DNA from: Micractinium sp. NFX-FRZ
Taxonomy: Eukaryota > Chlorophyta > Trebouxiophyceae > Chlorellales > Chlorellaceae
Length of the DNA: 64,000 nucleotides
Assembly: GCA_029339195.1 (NCBI GenBank)
Contig: JAPTJF010000228.1
Location: 1 to 64,000, forward strand
Direction: 5' to 3'
Position 1 is the stretch's first letter. Each line of letters starts with the position of its first letter. This document shows, piece by piece, positions 11,401 to 21,724 of the stretch. The notes beneath the pieces were generated by a model. The model saw only the letters and a program-made list of their open reading frames with translations, was not told the origin of the DNA and made no database searches. The position numbers and the translations under genes were made by a program.

Positions 11401-13556
11401 GGGGGTGGGGAAGGGGCACAGGCGGGTGAGGCTGTGAGGGGGCGGAAGGTGGTGCCTAAAGACAGCCGGCCGTGTGCTGTGTGGAATACAAGGCGCCAGA
11501 AGAGCGGCTTGGGCGAAGCATGCGTGCAGGGCGGTTGTGGGCTCTGGTCAAGGCAGGGCATGGGCGCATCGCCAGCAGCAGTGCTGGTGAGCGTTACGTG
11601 GGATGCGAGGGCGGGGTCACCTCACTCACCTGAGGTGCAGGGAGCGTAGCTCGCTGCTGAGGAGTCCCACACGGAGGACACGCATGGAGCGCAGGATCTT
11701 GGTCCACCTCAGGTCGATGCCTCCCAGGCTGCAGGCGAGGGAAAGGAGGGAGGGAGGGGGACGGGGAGGCACACGCCAGGTGGCAGGCGGCAACGTGACA
11801 GGCAGCAAAGGGCCCACCAGCCCTTCTGCTCGTCTGTGACCCGTGTGCTGCTGTCTTGTCTGCCCCGGCCTGCCCACCCATGCGCCGCCCCAACCATTGA
11901 GCGCATCACAACCACCCCACGACACCCCATCACACTCTGCCGGTCCTCATCCCCCTCGTCCCCCACCCTGCCCCACTCTGCCGGCTGGCCCCTGCTGGCC
12001 CCACCCACCTGAAGGCCGTCCCACTGGAGCGCAGCAGCAGCTCCAGCAGCGGGGGCGCAAAGGAGAGCAGGTCGCACACGTTCCAAAAGGAGGTCAGCAT
12101 GCGCAGCTTGGAATCGGCGGTCTGCGGGCAGGGGTGCACAGGTGGCAGGGGGTGAAGGTGGCATGGCAGGCAGGCGTGTGGGGCAGGGGCCAGGTTGCAC
12201 AGGGTGCAGAAGGGTACACAGCTTGGGGTCAGCGATTTGCACGCAGGCAGGGGTGGCAACGAATGCGGCCGCTGTGAGAAGGGCACGCCGTGGGCGGTCT
12301 GCACGCGTTTCAGCCGCAACTGCCACCGGAGCACAGTGGCCGCGGCACAAGCATGCAAACTCTCGCTACCCCTCAACCTAACCAGCATGCAGCGCACACA
12401 AACCATCAACGCAAATCGCTTTTACACAAGCAACATCATGGCATGGCACAGCATGCACAGCGGGCAACTTGGGAACCCCCGCCTGCCCCCACGCCTCACC
12501 AGCATGCGGTGCACATATTCCAGTGCAAAGATGCCGCACAGCCAGATGTCAATCTGGGCGCGCACAGAGTCTGGCGCCGGCGGGGAGTAGGTTGCGTACA
12601 CGTACAGCGCCTGCAGAAAAAAAACAAAAAAAAACGGAAGGTTGGGTGAGCAAGCTTTGTTTCTTTTGAAACAGAACAACGCAGCACGCCTCAGCACGGC
12701 GCCTGCTGCCCCGACGCAGCACATGCAGCGCGCAGCCGCCAAAAATGACAGCAGGCTGCCCAGGCCCAACACCAGACCACACACCACACAAGCAGCGGCA
12801 CACGCAGGCAGATGCACCGCAGGGGCAGCAGCAAGGGTTGCCCACAAGCACTTGCCAGCGCACGCACAGCAAGCAGCGCCAGTTGCACGCCACTGAAGTG
12901 ATAGAACAGCACACACAGCATAAGAATAGAGCACAGATGGCTGGCAGCCCCGGCAGCGGCTCACCACAAAGACGATGGCCAGTACAAACTGGATGTATTG
13001 CCCCGCCAGCTTGACGGCAGGGTGGTCTGTCCAGGCGCGCAGCAGCGCCAGGCCCCGCTTGGCCACGCGGGCTGCCTGCAGGTGGGGCGGCGGGGTGCGG
13101 ACCGCGCACACGGGCGGGCAGCAGAGGTCGCGTGTGGTAAGATGGGGTCGTGCCACCGTGGACGCGGCGGCAGCAGGGCTGGGCCAGTGCCAGCACTGGC
13201 GAGCGGTCTTCACGACTTGAGATGCCATGCAGAAGCAAGCTGCATGTCCTGGCAGCGCGACGCACCTCTTTCAGCAGAGGGTGCGGCTGCGGAGCGGGGT
13301 TGCTGCCATCGCCTTCCGCTGCACCCGCCGCCGCAGCTTGGCAGGTGACGCCGTGCCGGATTCGACGCTGCGGTGGAGGCGGCTGCCGCAGCCCTGCCGC
13401 TGTGGTTTGCCGCCCCAGCTGCAGTCCCGCAGCAAGCCGAGAGCTGGCAGGCTGCAGGCGGCCATGGCCCCATTGCGGCTGCCTGGCCGGTCTGGCAGTG
13501 GCGGCGGCAGGCGGCGGCGCTGCACGCCTGCTGTTGAACCCCAGCCCTCCACGCAT
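3658..13556 (-). CDS. BK/Slo-type potassium channel alpha subunit
   Basis: Twenty exons join in phase to 1264 aa: 13266-13556, 12965-13075, 12500-12610, 12009-12121, 11630-11728, 11232-11373, 10692-10805, 10246-10291, 9933-10008, 9712-9823, 8924-9079, 8615-8751, 8098-8248, 7745-7838, 5761-7107, 5409-5513, 5112-5181, 4732-4876, 4319-4399, 3658-3951. The N-terminus is Ala/Pro/Arg-rich. Hydrophobic segments S1-S6 follow, with an Arg-rich S4 (ILRSMRVLRV) and the selectivity filter TTVGFGD at residues 295-301. Two RCK regulatory modules follow: RCK1 near 345-600 (GSAVSGQDL, ARACLLLADRFTTDPEQEDL) and RCK2 from about 920 (HFIVCGAEES). The block ANPYFAAGRVTVPALLDTF matches the Slo segment that follows the calcium bowl. 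I see no Asp-rich calcium bowl, and exon 15 inserts a long Gly/Ser/Ala linker between the modules. Slo1 and Slo2 (sodium- or chloride-gated) relatives cannot be separated by eye, so the gating ligand is open. Confidence 0.9.
4951..5070. repeat. (CACAG)n pentanucleotide array in channel intron
   Basis: Imperfect tandem CACAG/CACGG units lie in intron 17 of the channel gene. On the gene strand it reads as (GTGCT)n. Similar arrays occur in at least five other introns of this window. Confidence 0.85.
5371..5402. repeat. (CAG)n microsatellite touching a splice donor
   Basis: About ten CAG units (CTG on the gene strand) begin directly after the GTGAGT donor of channel exon 16 (donor 5403-5408). 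The array is intronic, so length changes would not alter the protein but could affect splicing. Confidence 0.85.
9042..9450. repeat. About 120-bp tandem copies of the exon-11 edge (channel)
   Basis: A block containing a 3' splice site and the codons ELHEKR..F.EGS occurs at 9042-9084 (the true start of exon 11), 9164-9207 and 9282-9325, with a weaker trace at about 9422-9450. Spacing is 118-140 bp. The copies fill much of channel intron 10. Only the 9042-9084 copy continues into the conserved RCK1 sequence. Confidence 0.85.
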
Positions 13557-14225
13557 GCTATGTTGTGATCAGTTCCCACCGCTGCACGCCCTAACGCGCA
13601 TATCGCCGCGCTGCGCGTGGCTGAAGGCAGGAGCGAAGCCCTTTTGGTTCAAAAGGTGCTCCAACGGGCCCTGCCTGCCGTAGATTGAGGACTAGTCTGT
13701 GCTAGCGTTTCGATACGTGCGTCAGACGGCCGGTTTCGTTTCTCCGCCAATCCTGCCAGCGTGGACAAGCTGGTTGTCAGGTATGGGTGTCGGGTGTCGG
13801 AGGATTCAGAGAGTTTGTCACACGCATAGGATGCATCGGATTGACGATAATACCTGCGGTTGCACGTCACCAGCCCCTCCTGTGCTGCTATTGCCATTGC
13901 ACAAGCGCCACCTCCACGCCAGCTTGGTTCCCATTGAAGTGGACCGGACAATAAAGCTGTTCCACCCTTGCCATCTGCCCATCTTTCATTGCCAGACTCA
14001 CTTTCACAAACTCAAGCGACGTGACTGAACATGCGTGACAGATGCACCTGCGTACACAGTGCAGCCGGCGGAAGGTGCTGCACCGGCTGGCGCGCCTGGT
14101 CGTTTGAATGTGACAGCTCTGCTGGCAGCGCCGGGCCTGCGGCAGGGCAGGCGCTGGCACCCGGGCCAGCTGTTCAGGCCACCACGGCCGGCAGAGAGGC
14201 TGGCAGCACGCGGGCATTCACACCC
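13557..14225. other. Intergenic between SET gene and channel gene
   Basis: This is the 5' flank of the channel gene and the 3' flank of the SET gene. I see no conserved ORF, RNA gene or repeat. Confidence 0.55.
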
Positions 14226-15400
14226 TCAGGCCGCCTCCCGGCAGCGCGGGCAGCGGCAGGCGAACCCGTAAGCAAATTGCAGGGCCTGCTGCCGCTGCGC
14301 CACACCCTGCTCTGCATCAATGTAGCTGATTGTCAGCTGCTCGTGTGCGGCAATGTCTCTCGCGGCTGTGAAGTGTGCAACGCCGTTGTTCCGGGGCCAC
14401 CCCACGTTCAGGTTTGGCTCGCAGCTGTGGTTCAGCATGGAAGCCAGCAGGAAGGCGGCGCTGCCAGTGTGATGCACGCTGCTGCTGCTGCTGCTGCTGC
14501 TGCCGCTGCCGCTGCCGCTGCCACCACTGCTGCCGCCTGAGGCAGCGTGCAGGGCTGCTGCGGCGCCTGCTGATCCACCCAGAGAGGCGGCGGCGGCACG
14601 CAGCAAGGCGGTGGGGTCTGAGAGGTCCAGCGGGGGCACGGTGTCAACCCTGCGGGAGGCAGGGGGAAGGAGGGCGGGTGGTGGGAAGGAGGGCAAGGTG
14701 GGCATGTGGTGAGCAGATGCAGGAACAGCCACGGATGTCAAAAGACGACATAGGAGGGCAGGCAAGCAGCTGGGTGGCTGCAGAGGGCTGGGAGGGGGGC
14801 GGGCACTGACAGCAAAGACGCCCTCGGCACCAGCGGCAGTCAGGACACACCGCACAGCACGGGGCGGAACACTCGCCTGAAGGCGTTCAGGTGCAGGCGG
14901 GCCATCACGTCGCAAAACCAGCCCAGCGAAAACTGCTGCTGCAGCCACTCTCGGCTGACGGCAGGCCAGCGCGGGCTGCCTGCCAGCGGCAGCAGCCCCT
15001 GCAGCAGCAGACTGTGCAGTCGCACCCACGGCTCTGGAGGCTGGCCCATATTTGCAAAACACAGCAGCCGCAGCTGCGTGAGCGGGTCGCCTCGAGTCGC
15101 CCCCTCAGCCTCTGCCGCTGCCGCCCCTGCCAGGCTGCCGGCGGCGCTGCTGCTACTGCTGCTCGCACTGCCCTCTGTGCCGCTCACGCTGCTGCTGCTC
15201 TGACTGCCATCCCCCGGCAGCGCTTGCCGCTGCACTTGCAAGCAGGCCAGCTGCGCTGCCATGAGGGGGAACTTGTCACCGCCCTCCCGGCACGCCTGCT
15301 GCAGCGGCTGGAAGTCGCAGGCCGCTGCCGCCTGCGCCCACGCCGCCTCGGCAGCAGCACGGCAGCTGTTGGAGCAGAAGTGCTGCTGCGAGCTGCTGCC

Positions 15401-15432
<32 letters not shown>

Positions 15433-16188
15433 GGGGGCCCAGGGGCCACAGGCAAGCGTGGCAGGTGGTGGCGAGTGCATGGGGGGATGGGGTGGACAGC
15501 ATGGGAGCCTCCTCCCACACCACCATGCCCTGCTCAATTTCGGCTGCAGCAAACACGCCCCGCCCTGCGCCCGGCACCTGCAGGGGCACTGGGGCCATGT
15601 GCATGTCATATGGCATGCTGAGGAGGTGGGCAGGCGCCCAGGGGCTGCCCAGTGCGGCGGGCACAGCGGCGGCAGCTCCTGTCAGAGGCACAGCACAGGC
15701 ATAGCCACTTGCAGGCAAGCACACCTGTAAGACCTGCAGCCAAGGGGAGCGCTGCAGCTGCTCCTCCAGGCGCAGGCCTGCCGCCAACTCTGACGCCGCC
15801 GTAGAGAACAGCCTACGAGCGGGGGGGGGGGGGGCAGCGGGGGCGGGAGCAGGGAGCGGTGGTCAGGCCAGCCCTGCCCCGCACTGACCTTACCACCGCA
15901 CCCGCAACCAAGGCTTGGGATCGTCAGCTCCTCTCACCTGGCTGTGCCCGGCAGGCGAGAGGCCTCGACACAAGCTCTCCTAAGCCATGCGGTCGACATG
16001 TGGGCTGCCAAGAGAACAGGATCCAGCGGATCGTCTGCATATAAATCCAGGCATTGCACGAAGGCCTGCAGGCGCAGACAGTGCATGCTGAACTGTCGCC
16101 AGCCTGTCCGCAAGTTCCGGAGCGTCCAAGGCCCTCTGATCGCAGCTTGTTCATCAATATAAGCGGTGCCTCTTCTGCAGCTCGCCAT
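14226..16188 (-). CDS. SET-domain protein methyltransferase, SMYD/ASHR-like
   Basis: Three exons (15938-16188, 14877-15812, 14226-14649) give 536 aa. Residues in the middle (GAGRGVFAAAEIEQG) form the N-terminal part of a split SET domain. A Cys-containing insert (CHACL...FCSNSC) resembles an incomplete MYND finger, interrupted by a long Ser run encoded by a CTG-type repeat. The C-terminal half carries NHSCEPNL, ISYID and the post-SET cysteines CRCPRC, the expected cofactor and zinc elements. Intron 2 has a GCGAGT donor; joining there restores the expected LNAFRVDTV. A second Ser run (14478-14510) interrupts the second SET half. The start at 16188 is a choice; an internal Met (MHCLRLQ) is also possible. 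The substrate may be a histone or another protein and is not predictable here. Confidence 0.85.
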
Positions 16189-16260
16189 ACGCCCGGCTCT
16201 GTCCGACTCCGATCGCAAGCGAGCCAACCCGAGCGGCTGACCGCTTCCTGGGCAGCCACC
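16189..16260. promoter_or_regulatory. Bidirectional promoter region SET / NFU
   Basis: Only 72 bp separate the modelled start codons of the divergent SET and NFU genes, so their transcription start regions must overlap or lie within each other's leader. If the SET start is the internal Met, the gap grows to about 180 bp. No clear TATA box is seen. Confidence 0.5.
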
Positions 16261-18965
16261 ATGCGTCGCCAGGCGTTGCAGCAGCTGCTGCGGACAGCTC
16301 AGGCGCTGGAAGGGGCCGCGACCTCTGGGCGCGCGTTGCCAGCGGTGAGCGCGGAACCCTGCGCTGCTGTGCCGCGCTGCTGCCTGTCCCGAGGGGTGGA
16401 CTTTTTGACTGACTGTGCGCTGATACTTGCCCCGGTTGCTGCAGCTAGCCCAGCGGGTTAGCGCGGCGCTGCCGCCAGCGGCGGCGGCGCCTGCGTCGGC
16501 AGCTGGCCTGCACGGCCTGGCCCTGCGTGAGCCCATGGCATCCCTGGTGCCTGCACAACACGGTGAGTTGCGACGACCAAAGGCTGAGGTGGCAGGTGTA
16601 GCATGTGGATCGCGCCTGTCCCCGAAGCATGCTCTCAGCAAGCCGGCACGCCCCTTCCTGCTCGCCGCCTGCCTGGCTGCCTGCCACGCTTCCCCATCGC
16701 ACTCCTCACCCATCCCCTCATCTCTCAACCCCCGCATGCCTCACAGGCCAGCGGCGCGGCATGTTCATCCAGACGCAGCCCACGCCCAACCCCTCCAGCC
16801 TCATGTTCCTGCCGGGCCAAAAGGTGATGGACGGGGCGACGCCGGGCGGCTCGAAGAGCAAGAGCTTCACAAGCGCTCGCGAGGCGATGACGTCACCCCT
16901 GGCCAAGCGGCTGTTCCAGGTGGACGGTGTCACACAGGTAGGTTGCTTTCTATAGTATATGGCTGGGAGGGGCGGGAGCAGGGATGGGGGATCGATTTGG
17001 CTGCTGTGTGTTGTTCTGCTGCAAGGCCAGGGCATGCTCCGTCCCGCCAGTAAGGTTGCCGGCGCCATGGCCGCAGCTGGGCGCACTTTGGGTGCTGTTC
17101 TGTGGACGTTGTTGCCTGTTGTTCAGGTGCAGATGTATGCAGCCGCACGAACGGGTGATGGGTGCGGCAAGCGGCCTGTTGGCAGGCGTGCGGTTGAGGG
17201 CTGTGTGAGAGAGAGCGGGTGCAGCAGCAGGGGTGACCTGCTCTCCCACGCACCCACCCACTGACCCGCCCAGTCCTTCTACCTGATACCTCATCCGGGT
17301 GCACGTCCCTTCCAATGCACAGGTATTCTTTGGCTCCGACTTTGTGACGGTGACCAAGAGCGAGGACTATGGGTGGGCGGTGCTCAAGCCAGACGTGTTT
17401 GCCGCCATCACGGAGTTCTACGCATCCGGTGGGTGCCCTGCTGTGCCGCGCTGTGCTCCGATCCTGTCAGCATGCTTGCTGCTACCATCGAGCACTTGCG
17501 TGCGTGATGTGTGTGCTGCGCTGTGCTGTGCTGTGCTGCTTGTCGCGGCCAAGCTACCATGCTGGCGTCCCCACCCAGTGGCAGCCTCTTTTTCTCGCCT
17601 CTGTACACGCATCAGAACCCTCACGCCCTTCCCCCACTTCCACCGTTCCCCCCAGGCGAGCCGCTGTTCTATGATGCGACTGCACCTGAGCACGCAGAGC
17701 ACGTGATCACAGAAGACGATGACGAGGTGGGTGCTTGGGGGGTGGCATGTGAACAAGGGGTGGGGTGACGAGGGTGTGGGTGTTGTAGTTGGTAGGAGGA
17801 GGATGAGGTGGGGCTAAGGGGTCCCTGAGATTTGCAGCTGTGCTGTGCTGGAGGCTAAGGTGCTCAGTCGGCCTTAAATGTCTGGGGCTGTTGTAGTGGT
17901 AGGGCCGGGATCCAAGGAGCTGCTGGAGACGCTGCTGCTGTGCTGTGCCTGCTGTGCTCATGCCTCGCTCCTGCTGTGCCTGCTGTGCAGATCGTGGCGA
18001 TGATCAAGGAGCTGCTGGAGACGCGCATCCGGCCGGCGGTGCAGGAGGACGGCGGCGACATTGTGTTCCGCACGTGGGACGAGGACACGGGGGTGGTGAC
18101 ACTTAAGATGATGGGGGCGTGCAGGTGAGGCAGGAGGGGTTGGGGTTGAGGGGCAGCTGCGAAAAGCAGGCAGGCGGAGGGGCATGTTACGGGTAGCACT
18201 GCTCGGTATGATAGCGCGCTCAACACGATGGGGTCTTGCAGGTGAGCAAGGGTGCAAGGCGGGGCGGGTGGAAAGCGAGCAAGTGGGGCAGCTGACTAGG
18301 CTTGAAGCAGCGTGCGGGTGGGGCGGGGCCACGATGGTGGGCTGCCCTGCACTGTGCTTTGCTAGATTGCTCTGTATGGACCAGTTAGGCGCGGCAGCAC
18401 GTCATCCTTACATTTGGTGGCAGCCGCCGACCCCTTGCCTCATGCTTACTGCCCAACCGTACAACTTTCCCTGCCGTCCTGCCCCCCCCCTTCACCTGCT
18501 CCTCCCTCTGGCCCCCCCTGCCCGCATCCGCAGCGGCTGCCCCTCCTCTGCAATCACGCTGAAGAGCGGCATCGAGAACATGCTGATGCACTACATTCCA
18601 GAGGTGGGCTGTTCGGCGGTAGTTCACATTGTAGCGGCAGTTCATGCATTTAGAGGGGGAGCCTGCGGTGGTAATAATGCAAGAGACGTGGCAGGGAGCG
18701 ACTGGAAGGCTGCTGGTGTGGCGTGGTGTGGTGTATGCACCGTGCGAGGCTGCTGCACCTCTTATCCATCCCCGTCCCCTGCTGTACTGCCAACAAGGTT
18801 TGGTGGAGGCGGGCAGCCCTAGGGAAGCTTGCTCAGTACGTCTGACACACACATGTTTGCCCTGAGTTGCTGCAGGTGAAGGGCGTGGTGGAGGCTGAAC
18901 CAGATGAGGGGGAGAACGAAGGGCTCAAGGCCTTCAACAAACTGGAGCAGCACCTCTCAAATTAA
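16261..18965 (+). CDS. NFU: NFU-type iron-sulfur cluster scaffold, mitochondrial type
   Basis: Eight exons (16261-16344, 16445-16562, 16747-16937, 17323-17428, 17656-17726, 17991-18124, 18534-18603, 18876-18965) give 287 aa. The Arg/Ala-rich N-terminus fits an organelle presequence. The Nfu N domain starts at [20 protein letters not shown]. The NifU C-terminal domain follows ([20 protein letters not shown]), and splicing of exons 6 and 7 creates the cluster-binding motif C234-S-G-C237 in GACSGCPSS. The N domain plus NifU-C order and the EDDDE linker match NFU4/NFU5 of plants and human NFU1, which deliver 4Fe-4S clusters to mitochondrial enzymes. The intron before exon 6 contains a 19-bp copy (17914-17932) of exon-6 sequence at 18006-18024. 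A TGTAA at 19453 may end the transcript. Confidence 0.95.
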
Positions 18966-19489
18966 GAATGGTTTGCTGGCACCGCGAAGCTGGCTGGCCT
19001 GCCCACTGGCGCTCTGCCTCGCTGTCGGCCCCGGTGTTGCATCTGGCGCGGCGTGCGGTGCGGTAGCGTCACTTGCGCAAAGCCTGGCGATCGGCCGTTT
19101 CAGCTGTTGCCGGCCCCCCTGCCCTCTCCTCGACCCCTTCACCGCATTTGCTGCATCATCCTCTGCCTCTCGCCCCAGCTGCACATTGCGCTTGGGGCAC
19201 TTCCCTCTGCTTCGTGTTGCCCGCCCGCTGTCCTCTCCCTCTGTGTTCTGCTCCTGCTCCGCTCTCCTGCACTCACCTCCCGCCACCGGCTTCTTGACTA
19301 CATACATTTTCACAAATCCATGCAATAATTCCGTTGGTAGGAACTGAAAGGCCCAGGTGCCGGGTTTAGCACGGCTCCTGGGCGATGAGGTGCCGACCTG
19401 GCGGCCAGCGAGGCGGTGCCGCGCTCCAGGCGTTGGTGTGAACACCATAGCCTGTAATTCTGCGTCGCGGCCGTCGCTAGCCCACGAAC
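18966..19489. other. NFU 3' flank / DUF2301 5' flank
   Basis: Same-strand gap of 524 bp, pyrimidine-rich between 19100 and 19290. No ORF with recognisable features. Confidence 0.5.
19453..19457 (+). terminator. TGTAA, possible NFU poly(A) signal
   Basis: TGTAA lies 488 bp after the NFU stop and only 33 bp before the next start codon. I see no closer copy in the NFU 3' flank. Confidence 0.35.
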
Positions 19490-20778
19490 ATGACTGCCTT
19501 GTGCTCTGCGCAGCTCCGCGTCGCCCCGCTTGCCGGGAGCGAGCTGGTTCAGAGGCGGCCACGCCACGCTCGGCCTCAAGTCAAGGCTCGCAGTGCCGCG
19601 GCAGACCGCCTGAGCGACCCGAGTCGGGGCCCCTTCAAAGGCACCTTTGGGGAGTGGAAAATCGAGCCGGTGCGCCGCCGCCACGCGCTGCACCCGTGCC
19701 GCACCTTGGTGGGCACCGCAGTCCTGCCACCGCCTGCAGCGCGCTTCTCGCTGCACTGCCCGCCCTCTGTGATATCCATTGCCTTACAAAGTACCAATGC
19801 CTGCATTTTTGACTCCCAAAATTCCTTCACTGGCTTGTCGCTGCGAGCCCTACTGCCTGCCCATCCCCTCGTTCACCCACCCCTCTGCCCCCCTCCCTCT
19901 TCCGTCACACCCCCTCCCGGTGCTTTAGGAGGACGCGCTGGAGGTGTGGAGCTACCGCGGGTGCCTGGCTGTCGTGGCCGCCACATTTTGTGCGGGCACG
20001 CTGGGCGCGCTGGGCCCTGCCGACGCGCCCTGGGCCGCGGCGCTGGCCGCTGCCGGCACCCCACTGGCAGCGGCGGGCGGGCTGAGCCTGGGTGCGGCCA
20101 CCGTGCTGATCCACGTGTATGTGGACCCCCTCAAGCGAGCCCTACAAGCCATGCTGGCAGCGGGCGTGGCAGGCGGCACCTACCTGGCGGTCGCCCACCC
20201 GGACATCCCACTGCCCGCCTACGTGGCGGCACACCCCGGCGCCGTGTGGCTCGTCGGCCCCGCCTTTGCCTCCCTCACCGGCATCGCCGTCAAGGAGGGC
20301 TTCTGCTTTGGCCGTGCCGAGAGCGGCGGCCTGGCCATCCTCACCCCGCTCCTGCTGCTGGGCCACCTGAGCGGGGCGCTGCCGGCGGAGGCGGAGCAGG
20401 GGCTGGCGGCGGGCATGGCGCTGCTGCTGGCGACCTTTGCGGCCCGCAAGTTCACTCAACCTGTGAAGGACGACATTGGGGGTGAGGAGGGGGAAAGGTG
20501 GTTGTGGGGCTGGCTGGCGGCAGCCGTGGTGCTGCCGGGTGTGAAGGGGCACTGCTGGGGAACGGTTGGAGGTGCGGGCATGGCGGTGCCATTGCCATGC
20601 TGCCCTGATTCATCTCACCTACGCCCTGCCTTGCCACCCCGCAGACAAGTCTGTGTTTGAGTTTTACAAGCTGAGCGAGGAGGAGCAGCAGGCGCGGGTG
20701 GAGCAGATGCAGCGGCAGCGGCTGGAGGCGCAGCAGCAGGGTGCAGGGCTGCTGGGCGGAGACGACGAGTGGTCTTGA
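19490..20778 (+). CDS. DUF2301 family plastid membrane protein
   Basis: Three exons (19490-19669, 19929-20481, 20645-20778) give 288 aa. The first 45 residues are rich in Arg, Ala and Ser and poor in acids, like a chloroplast transit peptide. Then comes the family's characteristic opening (GTFGEWKIEPEDALEVWSYRG), followed by four to six hydrophobic segments (for example CLAVVAATFCAGTLGAL and AILTPLLLLGHLSGAL), and a hydrophilic coiled tail rich in Glu and Gln ending in GGDDEWS. DUF2301 proteins are shared by cyanobacteria and plastid-bearing eukaryotes; their function is not known. I am fairly sure of the family from the conserved EDALEVWSYR and the membrane pattern, but this rests on memory of the family. 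Confidence 0.85.
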
Positions 20779-21051
20779 TTGGCACCAATCGCAAGCACTA
20801 CCGAGCAGCACTGGCTGTCGAGCGCGCTTTAGCACGGGTCCCCAACCTCGGACCGACTGAATGAATCATTTGCATGCCCCCGCTCTCTCATCATAAGTTG
20901 CTCTGCCCTCAGTTGTCTGGCCCCACACCACACACACGTGCCTGTGCATGACACCCGCATGCAGTCAGCGGGAGGCTCCTGCCCTCTCTTGGGCCTTCTT
21001 CCTCTACAACAAACATACCTGTATCGCAAGTTTCATTGCGGAGAAACGGAC

Positions 21052-21056
21052 TGTAA
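21052..21056 (+). terminator. TGTAA poly(A) signal, DUF2301 gene
   Basis: TGTAA 273 bp after the DUF2301 stop, the first copy on this strand in the 3' flank. Confidence 0.6.
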
Positions 21057-21351
21057 ACACAAACACGCAAGCAAGCACTGGCCAGCTGCCCGACCACGAC
21101 CAGCCACCAGGAGGGGAGGCAGGTCCCCTCACGAGAGTTGCTGCTCCAATGACGCCATGACAGGCTGTGTGGGCCGGGGCAGATGCAGCTGTGGCCCTGG
21201 GCTTGCGCAAGCTTCCTGTCCCACGGCCACGCAGGCACGCCTCACACCTGCATGCTCCCTGGGCATGTGGTCGGCAGTAGGGTCTCTGCAGATCTTCCCC
21301 GCTCAATTTAAAACGCCCACTCTTGATGACCTGTGTGTATCCCTGGCAACA

Positions 21352-21356
21352 TTACA
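21352..21356 (-). terminator. TGTAA poly(A) signal, cyclophilin gene
   Basis: Read on the minus strand, TGTAA lies about 350 bp after the cyclophilin stop. It faces the DUF2301 signal, so the two convergent transcripts appear not to overlap. Confidence 0.6.
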
Positions 21357-21655
21357 GACACGCCGTTGCGGGCGCCAACAGTGCAGCCCGCCATTAGCCT
21401 GGGCCAATAAATAAGTCCAAAGTACTGCACCTTGGGAGGCCTGCAGGCTTGCTGCCGCCGGTGCATGCACAGCGCAGCCCGCTGGCGGCATGCGCCCGGA
21501 GCCATCACACCGCCCTCCTCTCATCAGTGGGCGGGCAGCTGCTGCTCCCATGTGGGCCGCCCAGCCAGCCGCCAGTTGCGCGACCAGTGTAGGGGCGTGT
21601 GCAGTGTGGAAGCCGAGGTGGATGGGCGAGGCTGGTGGGGGCGGGCCTCTTCACG

Positions 21656-21724
21656 TCTCGCCGCACTCTGTGGGACCTCACACCTCGCCGCACTCTGTGG
21701 GACCTCACATCTCGCCGCACTCGG
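21656..21724. repeat. 27-bp tandem repeat over the cyclophilin stop codon
   Basis: Two full units (21656-21682, 21683-21709) and a partial third run from the last codons of cyclophilin into the 3' flank. The unit is nine codons long, so each copy repeats ECGE followed by one residue and TGA in the same frame. Confidence 0.85.

Larger units (their letters stand above)
20779..21704. other. Intergenic, convergent 3' flanks
   Basis: Shared 3' region of the DUF2301 and cyclophilin genes with one TGTAA signal for each, and 27-bp repeats beside the cyclophilin stop. No gene seen. Confidence 0.6.

Noticed and set aside
21656..21724. CRISPR-like array at the 27-bp repeats
   Set aside because: Repeats are directly adjacent with no spacers, and they overlap the end of a gene.
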